A DNA stretch of 64,000 nt from Maribacter sp. PR1 (GCF_028464145.1 NZ_JAQPCG010000007.1:62001-126000), one strand, 5' to 3'. Counted from the first letter of the stretch, positions 51,667-61,728 are shown. Notes: generated by a model not told the origin, from the sequence alone. A program made the numbers and translations.

Positions 51667-53865
51667 ATGAAACAATATTTTACACTACTACTATTTTCAA
51701 TTCTAATTTTGAATTCGGTCAATGCCCAAAGTCCTATCATTGGTTTTACAGAAGACAGTGGAAACGAGCAACAAAAACTTGAAAAAGAATTCGAAGAAAA
51801 ACTTGAAGCTTCCAATATTGATAATTGGATACAAAAAATGTCTGCAGAACCTCATTGGGTGGGAACTAAATTCGGAGAGGAAAATGCCAAATGGATTAGG
51901 GACCAGTTTAAGTCTTGGGGATATGATGCCAAAATAGAAACTTACCATATTCTTTTTCCATATCCCACGGAAAGGGTGCTAGAGCTGACTGGCCCTACTA
52001 CTTACAAAGCCAAACTTACTGCCGTACCCGTCGAAGGGGATCCTTTCACCGCACAAGGTGATGCTTTATTACCCAGTTACAACGCCTTTTCCAAAGATGG
52101 AGATGTCGAGGCCGAATTAGTCTTCGTTAATTATGGTATTCCCAAAGATTATGAGAAACTTGAAAAACTGGGCATAAGTGTTAAGGGTAAAATTGTAATT
52201 GCCAAATACCAAGGCAGTTGGAGGGGAATCAAACCTAAATTAGCTGCCGAAAATGGGGCGATTGGATGTATCATTTATTCAGATCCACAAGATGACGGCT
52301 ATGGCCGTGGCGATGTCTACCCAGAAGGAGCTTTTAAAAATAAAACGGGAGTTCAACGTGGTTCGGTCATGGACATGCCAACCTATCCCGGTGATGTGCT
52401 TACCCCTGGTTATGGGGCAACGAAAGAAGCCAAGAGGTTAGACAGGGAAGACGCACCAACAATAACTAAAATACCTGTACTACCAATTTCATATGAAGAT
52501 GCCCAACCGCTATTGGCTGCTTTGGCAGGACCTGTCGCTCCCCAATCATGGCGCGGTGGATTACCAATTACCTATCATATTGGGCCGGGACCTGCAAAGG
52601 TCCACCTTAAATTGAAGTTTGATTGGAAACTAGTTCCTGCACATAATGTAATTGCTACAATGAGGGGAACTGATTTTCCAGACCAATGGGTAATGCGAGG
52701 AAATCATCATGATGCTTGGGTTCACGGAGCAAATGACCCAGTTAGCGGTATGGTAGCCCTAATGGAAGAAGCTCGTGCCGTCGGCGAATTGGCAAAAAAT
52801 GGAAAAAAACCCAAAAGGACACTTGTATATTGTGCTTGGGATGCCGAAGAACCAGGGCTAATTGGATCAACGGAGTGGGTAGAGGACCATAAAAAGGAAT
52901 TACAGGAAAAAGTCGTTGCTTATATCAATACAGATGGTAATGGTCGAGGGTTTTTGGGGGCTGGAGGTTCTCATTCCTTACAGGCCATGGTTAGTGAAGT
53001 TGCCGGTGCGGTTACTGATCCGCAGACCAAAGTTTCGGTTAAGGAAAGAAGAATAGCCAGAGATTTGGTGAATGGTGGAAATGATTCTTTTGAACTTTAC
53101 GCATTAGGTTCGGGCTCAGATTATACCCCCTTCATACAGCATGCAGGAATTGCAGCTCTTAATTTAAGGTTCGGAGGTGAAAATTCAGGTGGAGAGTATC
53201 ACACTATCTATGATACTTATCCCCATTACAAAAGATTTAAAGATCCTGAATTTGCTTATGGAGTTGCTTTGGCCAATACGGCTGGGCGTATTACTTTAAG
53301 ATTGGCAAATGCGGATATAATTCCATTAAACTTCAGTCAATGGCATACCACGGTTTCGGGCTATTTGGATGAAGTAATGAAAGAAACCGAAAAAATGCGG
53401 ACATCGGTAGAAAAGCATAATATGCTAATTGAAAAGAATGCGTATGAATTGGCATCGGACCCAACCAAAAAGTATAACAACCCGAAACCCAAGGAAAAAG
53501 TTCCCTATTTAGATTTCTCTCCTTTACAAAATGCACTGAGTAATCTTGAAATGACAATTGAAAAGTTTAATAAGTTAGATTTTAGAACCCTATCAAAGGA
53601 TAAAAAACTCTTCATTAATAAAAAGTTGATGGAAGCCGAACATATGCTCACTTCCGAGGAAGGATTGCCTAGAAGACCCTGGTTCAAACATCAAATTTAT
53701 GCTCCTGGTTTTTACACTGGATATGGGGTTAAAACCCTTCCGGGAGTCAGAGAGGCTATCGAACAAAAAAACTGGGACGAAGCAAAGGAACAAATCGATA
53801 TTCTTAGCCAAACTTTAAGTAACTTTAATGTTCATTTAAAAGGAATCATTTCAAGGATTGAGTAA
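51667..53865 (+). CDS. M28 peptidase, glutamate carboxypeptidase II-like
   Basis: A 732-residue exported peptidase (signal peptide residues 1-20). A PA (protease-associated) domain insertion lies at about 115-270 (GKIVIAKYQGSWRGIKPKLAAENGAIGCIIYS). The zinc ligands are in GNHHDAWVHGANDPVSG (H347, H348, D349), WDAEEPGLIGSTEW and INTDGNGRG, and the late His in YHTIYDTY. A C-terminal transferrin-receptor-type dimerisation domain (about 590-720) completes the GCPII layout. It removes terminal residues, often acidic, from peptides in the periplasm. It is in the same direction as its neighbours but 175 nt from the Gfo/Idh gene. Confidence 0.93.
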   Translation: MKQYFTLLLFSILILNSVNAQSPIIGFTEDSGNEQQKLEKEFEEKLEASNIDNWIQKMSAEPHWVGTKFGEENAKWIRDQFKSWGYDAKIETYHILFPYPTERVLELTGPTTYKAKLTAVPVEGDPFTAQGDALLPSYNAFSKDGDVEAELVFVNYGIPKDYEKLEKLGISVKGKIVIAKYQGSWRGIKPKLAAENGAIGCIIYSDPQDDGYGRGDVYPEGAFKNKTGVQRGSVMDMPTYPGDVLTPGYGATKEAKRLDREDAPTITKIPVLPISYEDAQPLLAALAGPVAPQSWRGGLPITYHIGPGPAKVHLKLKFDWKLVPAHNVIATMRGTDFPDQWVMRGNHHDAWVHGANDPVSGMVALMEEARAVGELAKNGKKPKRTLVYCAWDAEEPGLIGSTEWVEDHKKELQEKVVAYINTDGNGRGFLGAGGSHSLQAMVSEVAGAVTDPQTKVSVKERRIARDLVNGGNDSFELYALGSGSDYTPFIQHAGIAALNLRFGGENSGGEYHTIYDTYPHYKRFKDPEFAYGVALANTAGRITLRLANADIIPLNFSQWHTTVSGYLDEVMKETEKMRTSVEKHNMLIEKNAYELASDPTKKYNNPKPKEKVPYLDFSPLQNALSNLEMTIEKFNKLDFRTLSKDKKLFINKKLMEAEHMLTSEEGLPRRPWFKHQIYAPGFYTGYGVKTLPGVREAIEQKNWDEAKEQIDILSQTLSNFNVHLKGIISRIE

Positions 53866-53955
53866 ATTGTTTTAGCAATTTTATAGCTTGGATTTAAAAG
53901 CTTGATTTCTTTTCGAAATAGTTAGAAAATAAATAGCCGTAACAGGTCAAAAATT

Positions 53956-54183
53956 ATGAATACAGATTACATAAAAGTATTTGGGGGAAACAGCGCTAAA
54001 AGCAACAGAATTGAACAGATCCTTAAGGACAGTGGTATAGAACCTATCGTAAAAAGCGAAAGTGAATCGGCTCGTTTAGCTGGTTTCGGTACACCTTTAC
54101 CCCATATTTCTGAAATCTATGTACATAGGGATGAAGAAAAAAAAGCCTTGGAACTCATTTCCAATATAGCATGGGAAGAATAA
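53956..54183 (+). CDS. DUF2007 domain protein
   Basis: A 75-residue cytoplasmic protein. It fits DUF2007 (putative signal-transducing protein): an initial strand TDYIKVFGG, a helix KSNRIEQILKDSGIEPIVKSE, and a C-terminal strand and helix with EIYVHRDEEKKALELISNI. The small size and lack of a signal are typical. It ends at a bidirectional terminator. The family has no defined function. Confidence 0.85.
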   Translation: MNTDYIKVFGGNSAKSNRIEQILKDSGIEPIVKSESESARLAGFGTPLPHISEIYVHRDEEKKALELISNIAWEE

Positions 54184-54214
54184 AAAAAGCCTCCAAAAAT
54201 GGAGGCTTTTTTTT
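54182..54214 (+). terminator. bidirectional terminator, DUF2007 / DUF1080
   Basis: AAAAAAAGCCTCC, loop AAAAAT, GGAGGCTTTTTTTT. The stem is flanked by A and T runs and lies between two convergent stops. Confidence 0.9.
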
Positions 54215-55142
54215 ATTTCTTTGTGATTGGCGTGATTTCTATTGCCCTAAATTCTACCGGACCATGATCGCCCTGAATCATAATAGGCCCTGGTTCAGAT
54301 TCTTTGTTGTCCAAAGCACCGCCTGTCATACCATGTATGTTTTGACCAGCGATTACAGTTATACCATTTGCCTCTATGGTAACCCTTCTACCGATTAAAC
54401 TTATATCGTAAGTCTGCCACTCCCCTGCCTGCATTGCCACATTTTCATTTGGAGAAAGTAATCCATAGACTCCGCCAAAATAAATGGATGAAGGAGGCAG
54501 TCCAATATTATCGGCTATTTGAACTTCATAGCGGCCCCTTAAATACAATCCACTATTACTACCTTCAGGATATTTAAATTCCACATGTAATTTAAAATCA
54601 TTGAATTTTTCTTTGGAAACCAAATTTACACCGGACTTATCGCTTGTTAGAACACCATCCACTACTTTCCATTGATTTCCATCCTTTATTTCCCAGCCTT
54701 CAAGGTTTTTTCCATTGAACAAATCTATCTTCTTACCCATTTTAAAATCCTCATAATAAGGCAATTCCGGAGCTTTTTCTCCAGTCCAGGTGTACGTTTT
54801 TCCATTGGTATATACCATGCTCCCTTCGAGGGCATTCCCATTCATTTTAAATTGGAATTCCATATTTGCAGCTCCCGGCTCCCATTGTGGAGGAATTTCA
54901 AATTTAAAAACATCTCCGAACTTTTCAATTTCGGCAACGGGTCTCGCACTTCCAAAAGCATAAGTAAATCTTCCAATCAGTGTATTATTTCCCGAATGCA
55001 TAACTTCTAACCAACTGGGCAATTCTGATTCCTCCTGATTTATGGTCAAATTCCATCTACCTTCCAAAGGATGCCCTTCTTGACCAAAAACGGGTAAAAA
55101 ACTAAAAAATAAAATGGATAAGAATAAAATTCTGTATTTCAT
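54213..55142 (-). CDS. exported DUF1080 (3-keto-disaccharide hydrolase-type) protein
   Basis: A 309-residue protein with a signal peptide (about residues 1-20). The C-terminal DUF1080 jelly-roll domain (about 135-308) contains DLFNGKNLEGWEIKDGNQWKVVDGVLTS, FKLHVEFKYPEGSNSGLYLRGRYEVQI and GPIMIQGDHGPVEFRAIEI, all strong family marks. The N-terminal 115 residues form another beta-rich domain (EGRWNLTINQEE, MHSGNNTLIGRFTY). Several DUF1080 proteins hydrolyse 3-keto-glycosides. This fits the nearby Gfo/Idh oxidoreductase and heme protein. A promoter box lies 27 nt upstream. Confidence 0.9.
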   Translation of the reverse strand: MKYRILFLSILFFSFLPVFGQEGHPLEGRWNLTINQEESELPSWLEVMHSGNNTLIGRFTYAFGSARPVAEIEKFGDVFKFEIPPQWEPGAANMEFQFKMNGNALEGSMVYTNGKTYTWTGEKAPELPYYEDFKMGKKIDLFNGKNLEGWEIKDGNQWKVVDGVLTSDKSGVNLVSKEKFNDFKLHVEFKYPEGSNSGLYLRGRYEVQIADNIGLPPSSIYFGGVYGLLSPNENVAMQAGEWQTYDISLIGRRVTIEANGITVIAGQNIHGMTGGALDNKESEPGPIMIQGDHGPVEFRAIEITPITKK

Positions 55143-55168
55143 AAATCTGTTGCTTTATATTGTTGTTT

Positions 55169-55176
55169 CAAATATA
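55169..55176 (-). promoter_or_regulatory. -7 box of the DUF1080 gene
   Basis: The minus strand reads TATATTTG, an exact TAnnTTTG match, 26 nt before the start codon. No clear -33 TTG is present. Confidence 0.5.
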
Positions 55177-55360
55177 ATTCATGTCACCCTTTCCTTTCCC
55201 ATTAGAATATGGTAAAATTCATGTATTTGATGAAAATCTAGTTAGAAAATTAAATATTTCACATTTTAAGTAGGAGACAAATAAAAATCCTGCTATAATT
55301 GTTGAATCTTTAATTTTCATTTTCACTAATTTTACGGCTTCCAAAATCATAAAATTCAAT

Positions 55361-58300
55361 ATGAGATTCTATTTTAAATTCCCAGCCACTTTCGCTATTC
55401 TATTAATCACCCTAATTTCCTGTCAAAATAAAAAACCAGTAGAAACGCCGGTAGTAATTTATGAAGACAGTACTGCGATAACGGAAAAAATCCAAACAGC
55501 GCGAGATGGCATTTCGGCCATAGTTGCAGATGGTCTAAAGTTAAACCTCTGGGCAACCGATTCACTAGCTCCCGATCCAATTGCCATGGATGTAGACAAG
55601 GAAGGCAGAATTTATATAACACGATCCAATAGAAATAAAAATTCTGAATTTGATATCCGCGGACACCGGGACTGGATGACTGCTTCAATAGGATTACAGT
55701 CCGTTGAGGAAAGAAGAGCCTTTTTACGCGAGACATTTGCACCTGAAAAAAGCAAAGAAAATAGCTGGTTTCCAGATTTGAACAATGATTCTATTCACGA
55801 TTGGAAGGATTTGGCGGTAGAAAAAGATGAAGTTTGGATGCTAGAGGATTCTGATGGTGATGGCATTGCAGACAAATCCACCCAAATACTTAATGATTTT
55901 AATGACGAAATAAATGATGTTGCCGGCGCACTCTTGGTTAGGGATGAAGATGTTTTTGTTGGTATTGGACCGGACATGTATCGATTGAAAGATACCAACG
56001 GCGATAAAATTTTAGATGAGAAGACAAGTATTGCAACGGGTTTTGCTGTACATATTGGCTTTGGGGGTCATGGAATGTCCGGTGCCACCCAAGGCCCAGA
56101 TGGTAAAATTTACTGGGGTATTGGTGATATCGGTGCCAATCTCACAACTGTGGATGGAGTAAACCATAAATACCCAAACCAAGGTGTTATAGTTCGAAGT
56201 AATCCTGATGGAAGTGATTTTGAAGTTTTTGCACGTGGATTGAGGAATACCCATGAGTTTGTCTTTGATGCTTACGGTAATATAATCTCCTCTGACAATG
56301 ATGGCGATCATAGAGGGGAGAGCGAAAGATTAGTGCATATCGTTGAAGGTTCTGACGCTGGATGGCGCTCGAATTGGCAGTACGGTAAGTATACGGATCC
56401 CAATAATAATGGGTATAACGTGTGGATGGATGAAAAGCTTTATGTTCCAAGATGGGAAGGTCAAGCTGCTTACATTATGCCCCCAATTCAAAATTTTCAC
56501 AATGGTCCAACTGGTATGCTATATAACCCAGGTACCGCATTAGGCAAGAAATGGCTCGACAAATTTTTTCTGGTTGAATTTGTTGGCGACCCCAGTCGAT
56601 CACATATTTGGTCCTTTGATTTAAAACAAAAAGGAGCAACTTTTGAACTCGGGACCGATGAATCTATTTTATCGGGTGTTTTACCAACGGGCATTGCCTT
56701 TGGCCCGGAAGGTGCGCTATATCTTGCCGATTGGATTAATGGTTGGGGCTCCAAAGACTTTGGTAGGGTTTGGAAACTGGATGTTACCGAGGAAGAAAAT
56801 GATTTGGAACAACAGCGCTTGGAAACGGAAAAATTGATGACTCACAATTACAAAGATGATGATACTGAAAATCTGATTACACTATTGAGCTACGAGGATA
56901 TGCGAATTCGCCAGAAAGCCCAGTTTGAATTGGCAAAAAGGACTTTCTGGGGTTATAGGGCTCTGGAAAATGCAATTATTGAGGAAGAAAATCAATTTGC
57001 ACGAATACACGCAATTTGGGCCATAGGACAAATTGCAGCCGAAAACAAAAGTAAAGCGGATCCTTTGGTTCCATTGTTATCAGATGATGACCCGGAGATA
57101 ATTGCTCAAGTGGCAAAAGTGCTCGGCGATGTTAAATATGGGAATGCTTCAGATATTTTGATTTCGCTGTTGTCCCATAAAAATGACCGCGTAAAATTTT
57201 ATGCTGCGCAGGCTTTAGGTAGATTATCTTATGCCCCTGCGGTAGATTCCCTTATTCAAATGATTGCAGAAAATGATGACAAGGATCTTTATCTTAGACA
57301 TGCTGCTGTATTGGCTTTGACCAGAATCGGCGAGGTTGATCCCATTGTGGCTCTGGCCAGTAGTGAGGATAGAAGCCTAAGAATTGCTGCGGTATTAGTT
57401 TTAAGAAGGCTTCAAAGCCCTGAAATAACAACATTTCTCTCTGATAAGGATATTTATATAGTGACCGAAGCGGCAAGAGCAATCAATGACGATTGGTCTA
57501 TTGAAGATGCTTTACCAGCCCTAGCGGCAACTCTTAAAGAGGAAAAATACACATCCGAACCATTATTAAGAAGAGCTATAAATGCGGCATTACGCGTGGG
57601 AAGCCAAGACGCTTTGCAAGATCTCATCAACTTTGCAAAAAGAGAATCGGTATCAAATGTATTAAGAGGTGAGGCTCTCGCCGCTTTAAGTACTTGGAAC
57701 AACCCTTCTGTTTTAGATCGTGTCGATGGCAGGTATAGAGGGGAAATAATTAGGGATAGTAGTCAATTAAAGGAAAGGTTGGAAAAAGAAATTCCCATTT
57801 TTCTAGAGCAGAAGAACCCTGAAATACTTATCGGGATTGCTAAAGCTATAAGCGCAGTTGGTATTGATAGCTATAATGACAAATTATATACAATTTTTAG
57901 AAAAAATGATAATCCACAGGTCAGAGCCACAGTATTAAAAGCGCTTGGAAAATTGAACTATGGCCGTATGGAAGTTGCCATGACCAATGGTATGAAAGAT
58001 TCCCATGAAGAAGTTAGAACGGCAGCGGTAAGTTTATTGTCGGACTTGAACTTGCCAAAAGAAAAGCTACCCACTATAGTGGACCCTATTTTCCAAAATG
58101 GATCAACGGGAGAGCAGCAAAGTATGCTAAATGTGCTCGGAGACTTACCCAAAGAAAATAGCACTGCCATTTTAAGTAGTTTAATCGACAAAGCCAGTAG
58201 TAACAGGTTAGGACCGGATATTATTTTAGACCTTATGGAATCTGTTGAAGCTACAGAGGACTCGCTATTAATCAATAAAATGGGACAACTTAGAAAAGCA

Positions 58301-58771
58301 GGTTATACCGCAGATTCTTATCAGGAAACCTTGTATGGTGGTAATAGATGGAACGGAAGGAGCGTCTTTAACAATAATCCAACAGCGCAATGTGTAAGAT
58401 GTCATGCGGTCAATGGCTCCGGAGGAGAAGTTGGTCCGGCATTGGACAATATTGCCAACATTCTTACACGTGAGCAGATTTTGGAATCGCTCATAGAACC
58501 CAGTGCTAGATTGGCTCCAGGGTATGGTTCTGTTACCTTAACACTAACGGATGGACAAAAAGTTACAGGGGTTCTTATAGAGGAAAACAGCAAGGAAATA
58601 TTATTACGCACTTCAGAGGCCGAACCCATGGAAGTTCCAAAGGGTCGTGTCAAAAAAAGAGAGAATTCTATATCCGCTATGCCTGCTATGGGTCGAATGA
58701 TTACAAGAAGGGAATTACGAGATTTAATGGAGTATTTGGGAGGCCTAAAGGAACGAGAAAAAGGAGCTTAA
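55361..58771 (+). CDS. PVC-type heme-binding dehydrogenase lipoprotein with HEAT repeats
   Basis: A 1136-residue lipoprotein (lipobox ends LISC near residue 21). Residues about 50-470 form a propeller of the membrane-bound dehydrogenase type (GPDMYRLKDTNGDKILDE, IGFGGHGMSGATQGPDGKIYWGIGD, FARGLRNTHEFVFDAYGN, PTGIAFGPEGALYLADW). Residues about 500-960 are HEAT repeats (RIHAIWAIGQIA, FYAAQALGRL, RATVLKALGKL). The C-terminal cytochrome c domain has one heme motif, C1011-VR-C1014-H1015. The class is best known from Planctomycetes and Verrucomicrobia. It probably oxidises a sugar in the periplasm and passes electrons to a cytochrome chain; the substrate is unknown. Confidence 0.9.
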   Translation: MRFYFKFPATFAILLITLISCQNKKPVETPVVIYEDSTAITEKIQTARDGISAIVADGLKLNLWATDSLAPDPIAMDVDKEGRIYITRSNRNKNSEFDIRGHRDWMTASIGLQSVEERRAFLRETFAPEKSKENSWFPDLNNDSIHDWKDLAVEKDEVWMLEDSDGDGIADKSTQILNDFNDEINDVAGALLVRDEDVFVGIGPDMYRLKDTNGDKILDEKTSIATGFAVHIGFGGHGMSGATQGPDGKIYWGIGDIGANLTTVDGVNHKYPNQGVIVRSNPDGSDFEVFARGLRNTHEFVFDAYGNIISSDNDGDHRGESERLVHIVEGSDAGWRSNWQYGKYTDPNNNGYNVWMDEKLYVPRWEGQAAYIMPPIQNFHNGPTGMLYNPGTALGKKWLDKFFLVEFVGDPSRSHIWSFDLKQKGATFELGTDESILSGVLPTGIAFGPEGALYLADWINGWGSKDFGRVWKLDVTEEENDLEQQRLETEKLMTHNYKDDDTENLITLLSYEDMRIRQKAQFELAKRTFWGYRALENAIIEEENQFARIHAIWAIGQIAAENKSKADPLVPLLSDDDPEIIAQVAKVLGDVKYGNASDILISLLSHKNDRVKFYAAQALGRLSYAPAVDSLIQMIAENDDKDLYLRHAAVLALTRIGEVDPIVALASSEDRSLRIAAVLVLRRLQSPEITTFLSDKDIYIVTEAARAINDDWSIEDALPALAATLKEEKYTSEPLLRRAINAALRVGSQDALQDLINFAKRESVSNVLRGEALAALSTWNNPSVLDRVDGRYRGEIIRDSSQLKERLEKEIPIFLEQKNPEILIGIAKAISAVGIDSYNDKLYTIFRKNDNPQVRATVLKALGKLNYGRMEVAMTNGMKDSHEEVRTAAVSLLSDLNLPKEKLPTIVDPIFQNGSTGEQQSMLNVLGDLPKENSTAILSSLIDKASSNRLGPDIILDLMESVEATEDSLLINKMGQLRKAGYTADSYQETLYGGNRWNGRSVFNNNPTAQCVRCHAVNGSGGEVGPALDNIANILTREQILESLIEPSARLAPGYGSVTLTLTDGQKVTGVLIEENSKEILLRTSEAEPMEVPKGRVKKRENSISAMPAMGRMITRRELRDLMEYLGGLKEREKGA

Positions 58772-58838
58772 TATAGATTTATTATTATCGGAAGCAACCA
58801 TTTTGGTTTATAACATCTTCGTAATAAAGAAATATAAT

Positions 58839-59357
58839 ATGATGAATCGAATTTCACTTCTTTGTTTGGGAATCTTGGGTTTAACTTTTTTGAATTGCGG
58901 AGTCACGGAAGACCCTCTTGAATGTCCTCCTCAATTTACTGGAGAATTACAGGCCACAGAAACCAAATTAGTTGGGGAGTGGTCGCTCATCGATTTAGTT
59001 TCGGATACAGAAGTCGATTTGACTAATGATTTCACAGATAATCCCAGCGTTGACATGTTTAGTCAGTACGCCGATTGTTCTAAAGATGCTGTATTCATTT
59101 TTGGAGAAAATAGGGTTTATTCATACGAAAATGGGTCTAGAACAGAAGGGTGTAACGGTACTAGTAATTCTGGAACCTGGAGACTAGATTCGGACGAATT
59201 ATTCTTAATTATATCCTGCGGTAGTCTAAATTCTCAACTCTCATTTAACGAATCTAACACCCGTTTTGAATATTCCAATACAGTTGAAATACAAGAAGTT
59301 AATGGTGTCGTGACAACAGCTGCAGTAACATATACCTACGAAAAGGTTGAACCTTAA
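58839..59357 (+). CDS. lipocalin-like lipoprotein
   Basis: A 172-residue lipoprotein with a signal ending at FLNC near residue 18. KLVGEWSLIDLVSDTEVDL (start of a lipocalin-like barrel), VFIFGENRVYSYENG, SNSGTWRLDSDELFLII and a final VTYTYEKVEP are typical of the flavobacterial lipocalin-like family. The open frame begins at a TTG at 58803, but the ATGs at 58839/58842 precede the signal peptide and are preferred. The ligand is unknown. Its stop overlaps the convergent flavoenzyme gene by 4 nt. Confidence 0.82.
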   Translation: MMNRISLLCLGILGLTFLNCGVTEDPLECPPQFTGELQATETKLVGEWSLIDLVSDTEVDLTNDFTDNPSVDMFSQYADCSKDAVFIFGENRVYSYENGSRTEGCNGTSNSGTWRLDSDELFLIISCGSLNSQLSFNESNTRFEYSNTVEIQEVNGVVTTAAVTYTYEKVEP

Positions 59358-60310
59358 AAACTAAACTCGTTATTTTCCAGATATTCTAATTTTGCCTTTA
59401 GAAATTGAGAAACTATCTCATCAATAATTGCCTTTGCAGGTTGAATTTTATGTATAATCGAGGAAACTTGACCTATTTCCAATTCACCTTCTTCTAGGTC
59501 TCCCTCAAACATTCCCTTTTTGGCCCTGCCCCTGCCCAAAAGATCTTGTAGTTCTTCGTTAGAAGCTCCTTTTTCATATGCCGTTAGGACTAGTTTATAA
59601 AAAGGATTTTTTAATAATCGTACGGGGGTCAATTCTTTTAGCGTCAAATGGGTATCCCCTTCTTTGGCATTTACTACCTCTTTCTTAAAATTGATATGAC
59701 TAGAGGCCTCCTCACTTGCCACGAACCTACTTCCTATTTGAACCCCATCGGCTCCTAAGATCATTACAGCTAACATTGATGCTCCGGTGGCTATTCCACC
59801 CGCTGCTATAATTGGAACAGAAACTCTTTCCTTAACGGTAGGGATAAGAACCAAAGTAGTTGTCTCTTCTCGTCCATTATGCCCCCCGGCCTCAAAACCT
59901 TCTGCAACAATGGCGTCAACTCCTGCCGCTTCCGCTTTTAGGGCAAATTTTAAACTACTTACAACATGTACTACCGCTATACCTTTTTCTTGCAAAAAGG
60001 AGGTCCATGTTTTAGGGTTTCCTGCGGAGGTGAAAACAATTTTCACCTCCTCTTCCACTATAATATTGAAAATTTCCTCAATATTTGGATATAACATTGG
60101 AACATTGACACCAAAAGGATTTTGAGTCGCGGCCTTACATTTTCTAATATGCTCTCGCAATACCTCGGGATACATGCTTCCTGCCCCAATTAGCCCAAGT
60201 CCTCCTGCATTGGAAACAGCGGATGCCAATCTCCAACCACTCGTCCAAACCATTCCAGCCTGGACAATAGGATACTTTATCTTAAATAATTCGGTGATTC
60301 TATTTTGCAT
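59354..60310 (-). CDS. nitronate monooxygenase / FabK-like flavoenzyme
   Basis: A 318-residue FMN-binding TIM barrel. It begins ITELFKIKYPIVQAGMVWTSG, with GGLGLIGAGSM, then AEGFEAGGHNGREETTT (the His-containing motif near residues 138-154), VPIIAAGGIATG and ADGVQIGSRFVASEEA. These mark the nitronate monooxygenase / enoyl-ACP reductase II group. The AEGFEAGGHNG form is close to FabK as well as to class I NMOs, so oxidation of alkyl nitronates versus fatty-acid reduction is undecided. It lies 44 nt downstream of mnmA on the same strand. Confidence 0.88.
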   Translation of the reverse strand: MQNRITELFKIKYPIVQAGMVWTSGWRLASAVSNAGGLGLIGAGSMYPEVLREHIRKCKAATQNPFGVNVPMLYPNIEEIFNIIVEEEVKIVFTSAGNPKTWTSFLQEKGIAVVHVVSSLKFALKAEAAGVDAIVAEGFEAGGHNGREETTTLVLIPTVKERVSVPIIAAGGIATGASMLAVMILGADGVQIGSRFVASEEASSHINFKKEVVNAKEGDTHLTLKELTPVRLLKNPFYKLVLTAYEKGASNEELQDLLGRGRAKKGMFEGDLEEGELEIGQVSSIIHKIQPAKAIIDEIVSQFLKAKLEYLENNEFSF

Positions 60311-60354
60311 AGATTCGAATTTTAATCAAAAAATAATTGAGGATGAAAACACAC

Positions 60355-61545
60355 TTATGAAATAACCCCGGAACCTATAAGTTCATCACCTTGGTACCAC
60401 GCCACAAATTGACCTTCGGTAATTGCCGATTGTTTCTCACCAAAATCTACATAAAGTCCACTTTCAATTTTATAGAGCGTCGCATTTTGAAGTTCTTGCC
60501 GGTATCTAATCCTGGCCTTAACTTTAAGACTTTCATCCTCTTTTAAACTTAAATCTGGCCTAACCCAATGTATTTCAGATTCTTGCACAAACAAAGTTCT
60601 TCTATAAAGTCCAGGATGTGATTTTCCCTGACCAGTATATATTATATTTTCCTCAACGTCGGTTTCAATAACAAACAACGGTTCCTTTGTTCCTCCAACG
60701 TTTAAGCCTTTCCGCTGTCCTTTGGTAAAATAATGTGCACCTTCATGCTCACCTACTACGGTACCATCCTTTATGTTGTATTCTGGCTTCTTGGCATAAT
60801 ACTCTAATTCCGATTCTTTATTTGCAAATTCAGGAACCATAGTCTGATATTTGCTAACTGATGGTGCTATCTCAATTATTTTTCCTTTTTTAGGCTTTAG
60901 TTGTTGCTGTAAAAATTCAGGAAGCCTTACCTTTCCAATAAAACATAGACCCTGAGAATCCTTTTTATCGGCCGTAATTAAATTCATTTTGGATGCAATT
61001 TGCCTTACCTCTGGCTTGGTCAATTCACCTATTGGAAATAAGGTTTTTGATAATTGTTCTTGGGATAGCTGACATAAGAAATAGGATTGATCCTTATTTT
61101 TATCCTTTCCAGCTACTAGTTGGTAGGTCTCGGAACCACTATCATTTTTAATAGTTCCTTTTCTACAGTAATGGCCAGTTGCCACATAGTCTGCACCCAA
61201 CTGTAAGGCAATCTTAAGAAACACATCAAACTTGATTTCCCGATTACAAAGCACATCGGGATTTGGAGTACGCCCCATTTCATATTCCCGGAACATGTAA
61301 TCCACTATTTTTTCTTTATATTCTACACTTAAGTCCACGGTTTGAAAAGGTATTCCCAATTTTTCGGCAACAATCAAAGCGTCGTTACTATCCTCTAACC
61401 ATGGACATTCTTCAGAAATGGTAACGGAATCATCATGCCAATTCTTCATAAAAAGACCGATTACATCATAACCCTGTTCCTTTAAAAGATAGGCCGCAAC
61501 ACTAGAATCCACTCCTCCTGAAAGTCCAACTACTACTTTTTTCAT
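60355..61545 (-). CDS. mnmA: tRNA 2-thiouridine(34) synthase
   Basis: A 396-residue tRNA thiolase that makes s2U34 in tRNA-Lys, -Glu and -Gln. The PP-loop [15 protein letters not shown] is at residues 8-22. The catalytic cysteines are in [12 protein letters not shown] and [10 protein letters not shown], and GHYCRK lies between them. [17 protein letters not shown], and the C-terminal barrel ([14 protein letters not shown]), are complete. It has two perfect -7 boxes upstream. No other thiolation genes are adjacent. Confidence 0.96.
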   Translation of the reverse strand: MKKVVVGLSGGVDSSVAAYLLKEQGYDVIGLFMKNWHDDSVTISEECPWLEDSNDALIVAEKLGIPFQTVDLSVEYKEKIVDYMFREYEMGRTPNPDVLCNREIKFDVFLKIALQLGADYVATGHYCRKGTIKNDSGSETYQLVAGKDKNKDQSYFLCQLSQEQLSKTLFPIGELTKPEVRQIASKMNLITADKKDSQGLCFIGKVRLPEFLQQQLKPKKGKIIEIAPSVSKYQTMVPEFANKESELEYYAKKPEYNIKDGTVVGEHEGAHYFTKGQRKGLNVGGTKEPLFVIETDVEENIIYTGQGKSHPGLYRRTLFVQESEIHWVRPDLSLKEDESLKVKARIRYRQELQNATLYKIESGLYVDFGEKQSAITEGQFVAWYQGDELIGSGVIS

Positions 61546-61564
61546 ATCGACCTATTTGTCGTTA

Positions 61565-61580
61565 CAAAAGTACAAAATTA
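61565..61580 (-). promoter_or_regulatory. tandem -7 boxes upstream of mnmA
   Basis: On the minus strand TAATTTTG (61580-61573) and TACTTTTG (61572-61565) lie directly end to end, both matching TAnnTTTG. Only one may be used. They are 20-35 nt before the start. Confidence 0.5.
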
Positions 61581-61728
61581 CAATACCCAATTACTATTAT
61601 ACTATTTTTTTGAAATGCCTTTAAGTGACTAATCATGTGTACTGCCTTAATTTAAAAATTCAGAAATCAATCTTATGAAGTGATTTTAAATCAAAGAGTT
61701 ATGTTAAAGTTTGATAAATTTTTTAATA

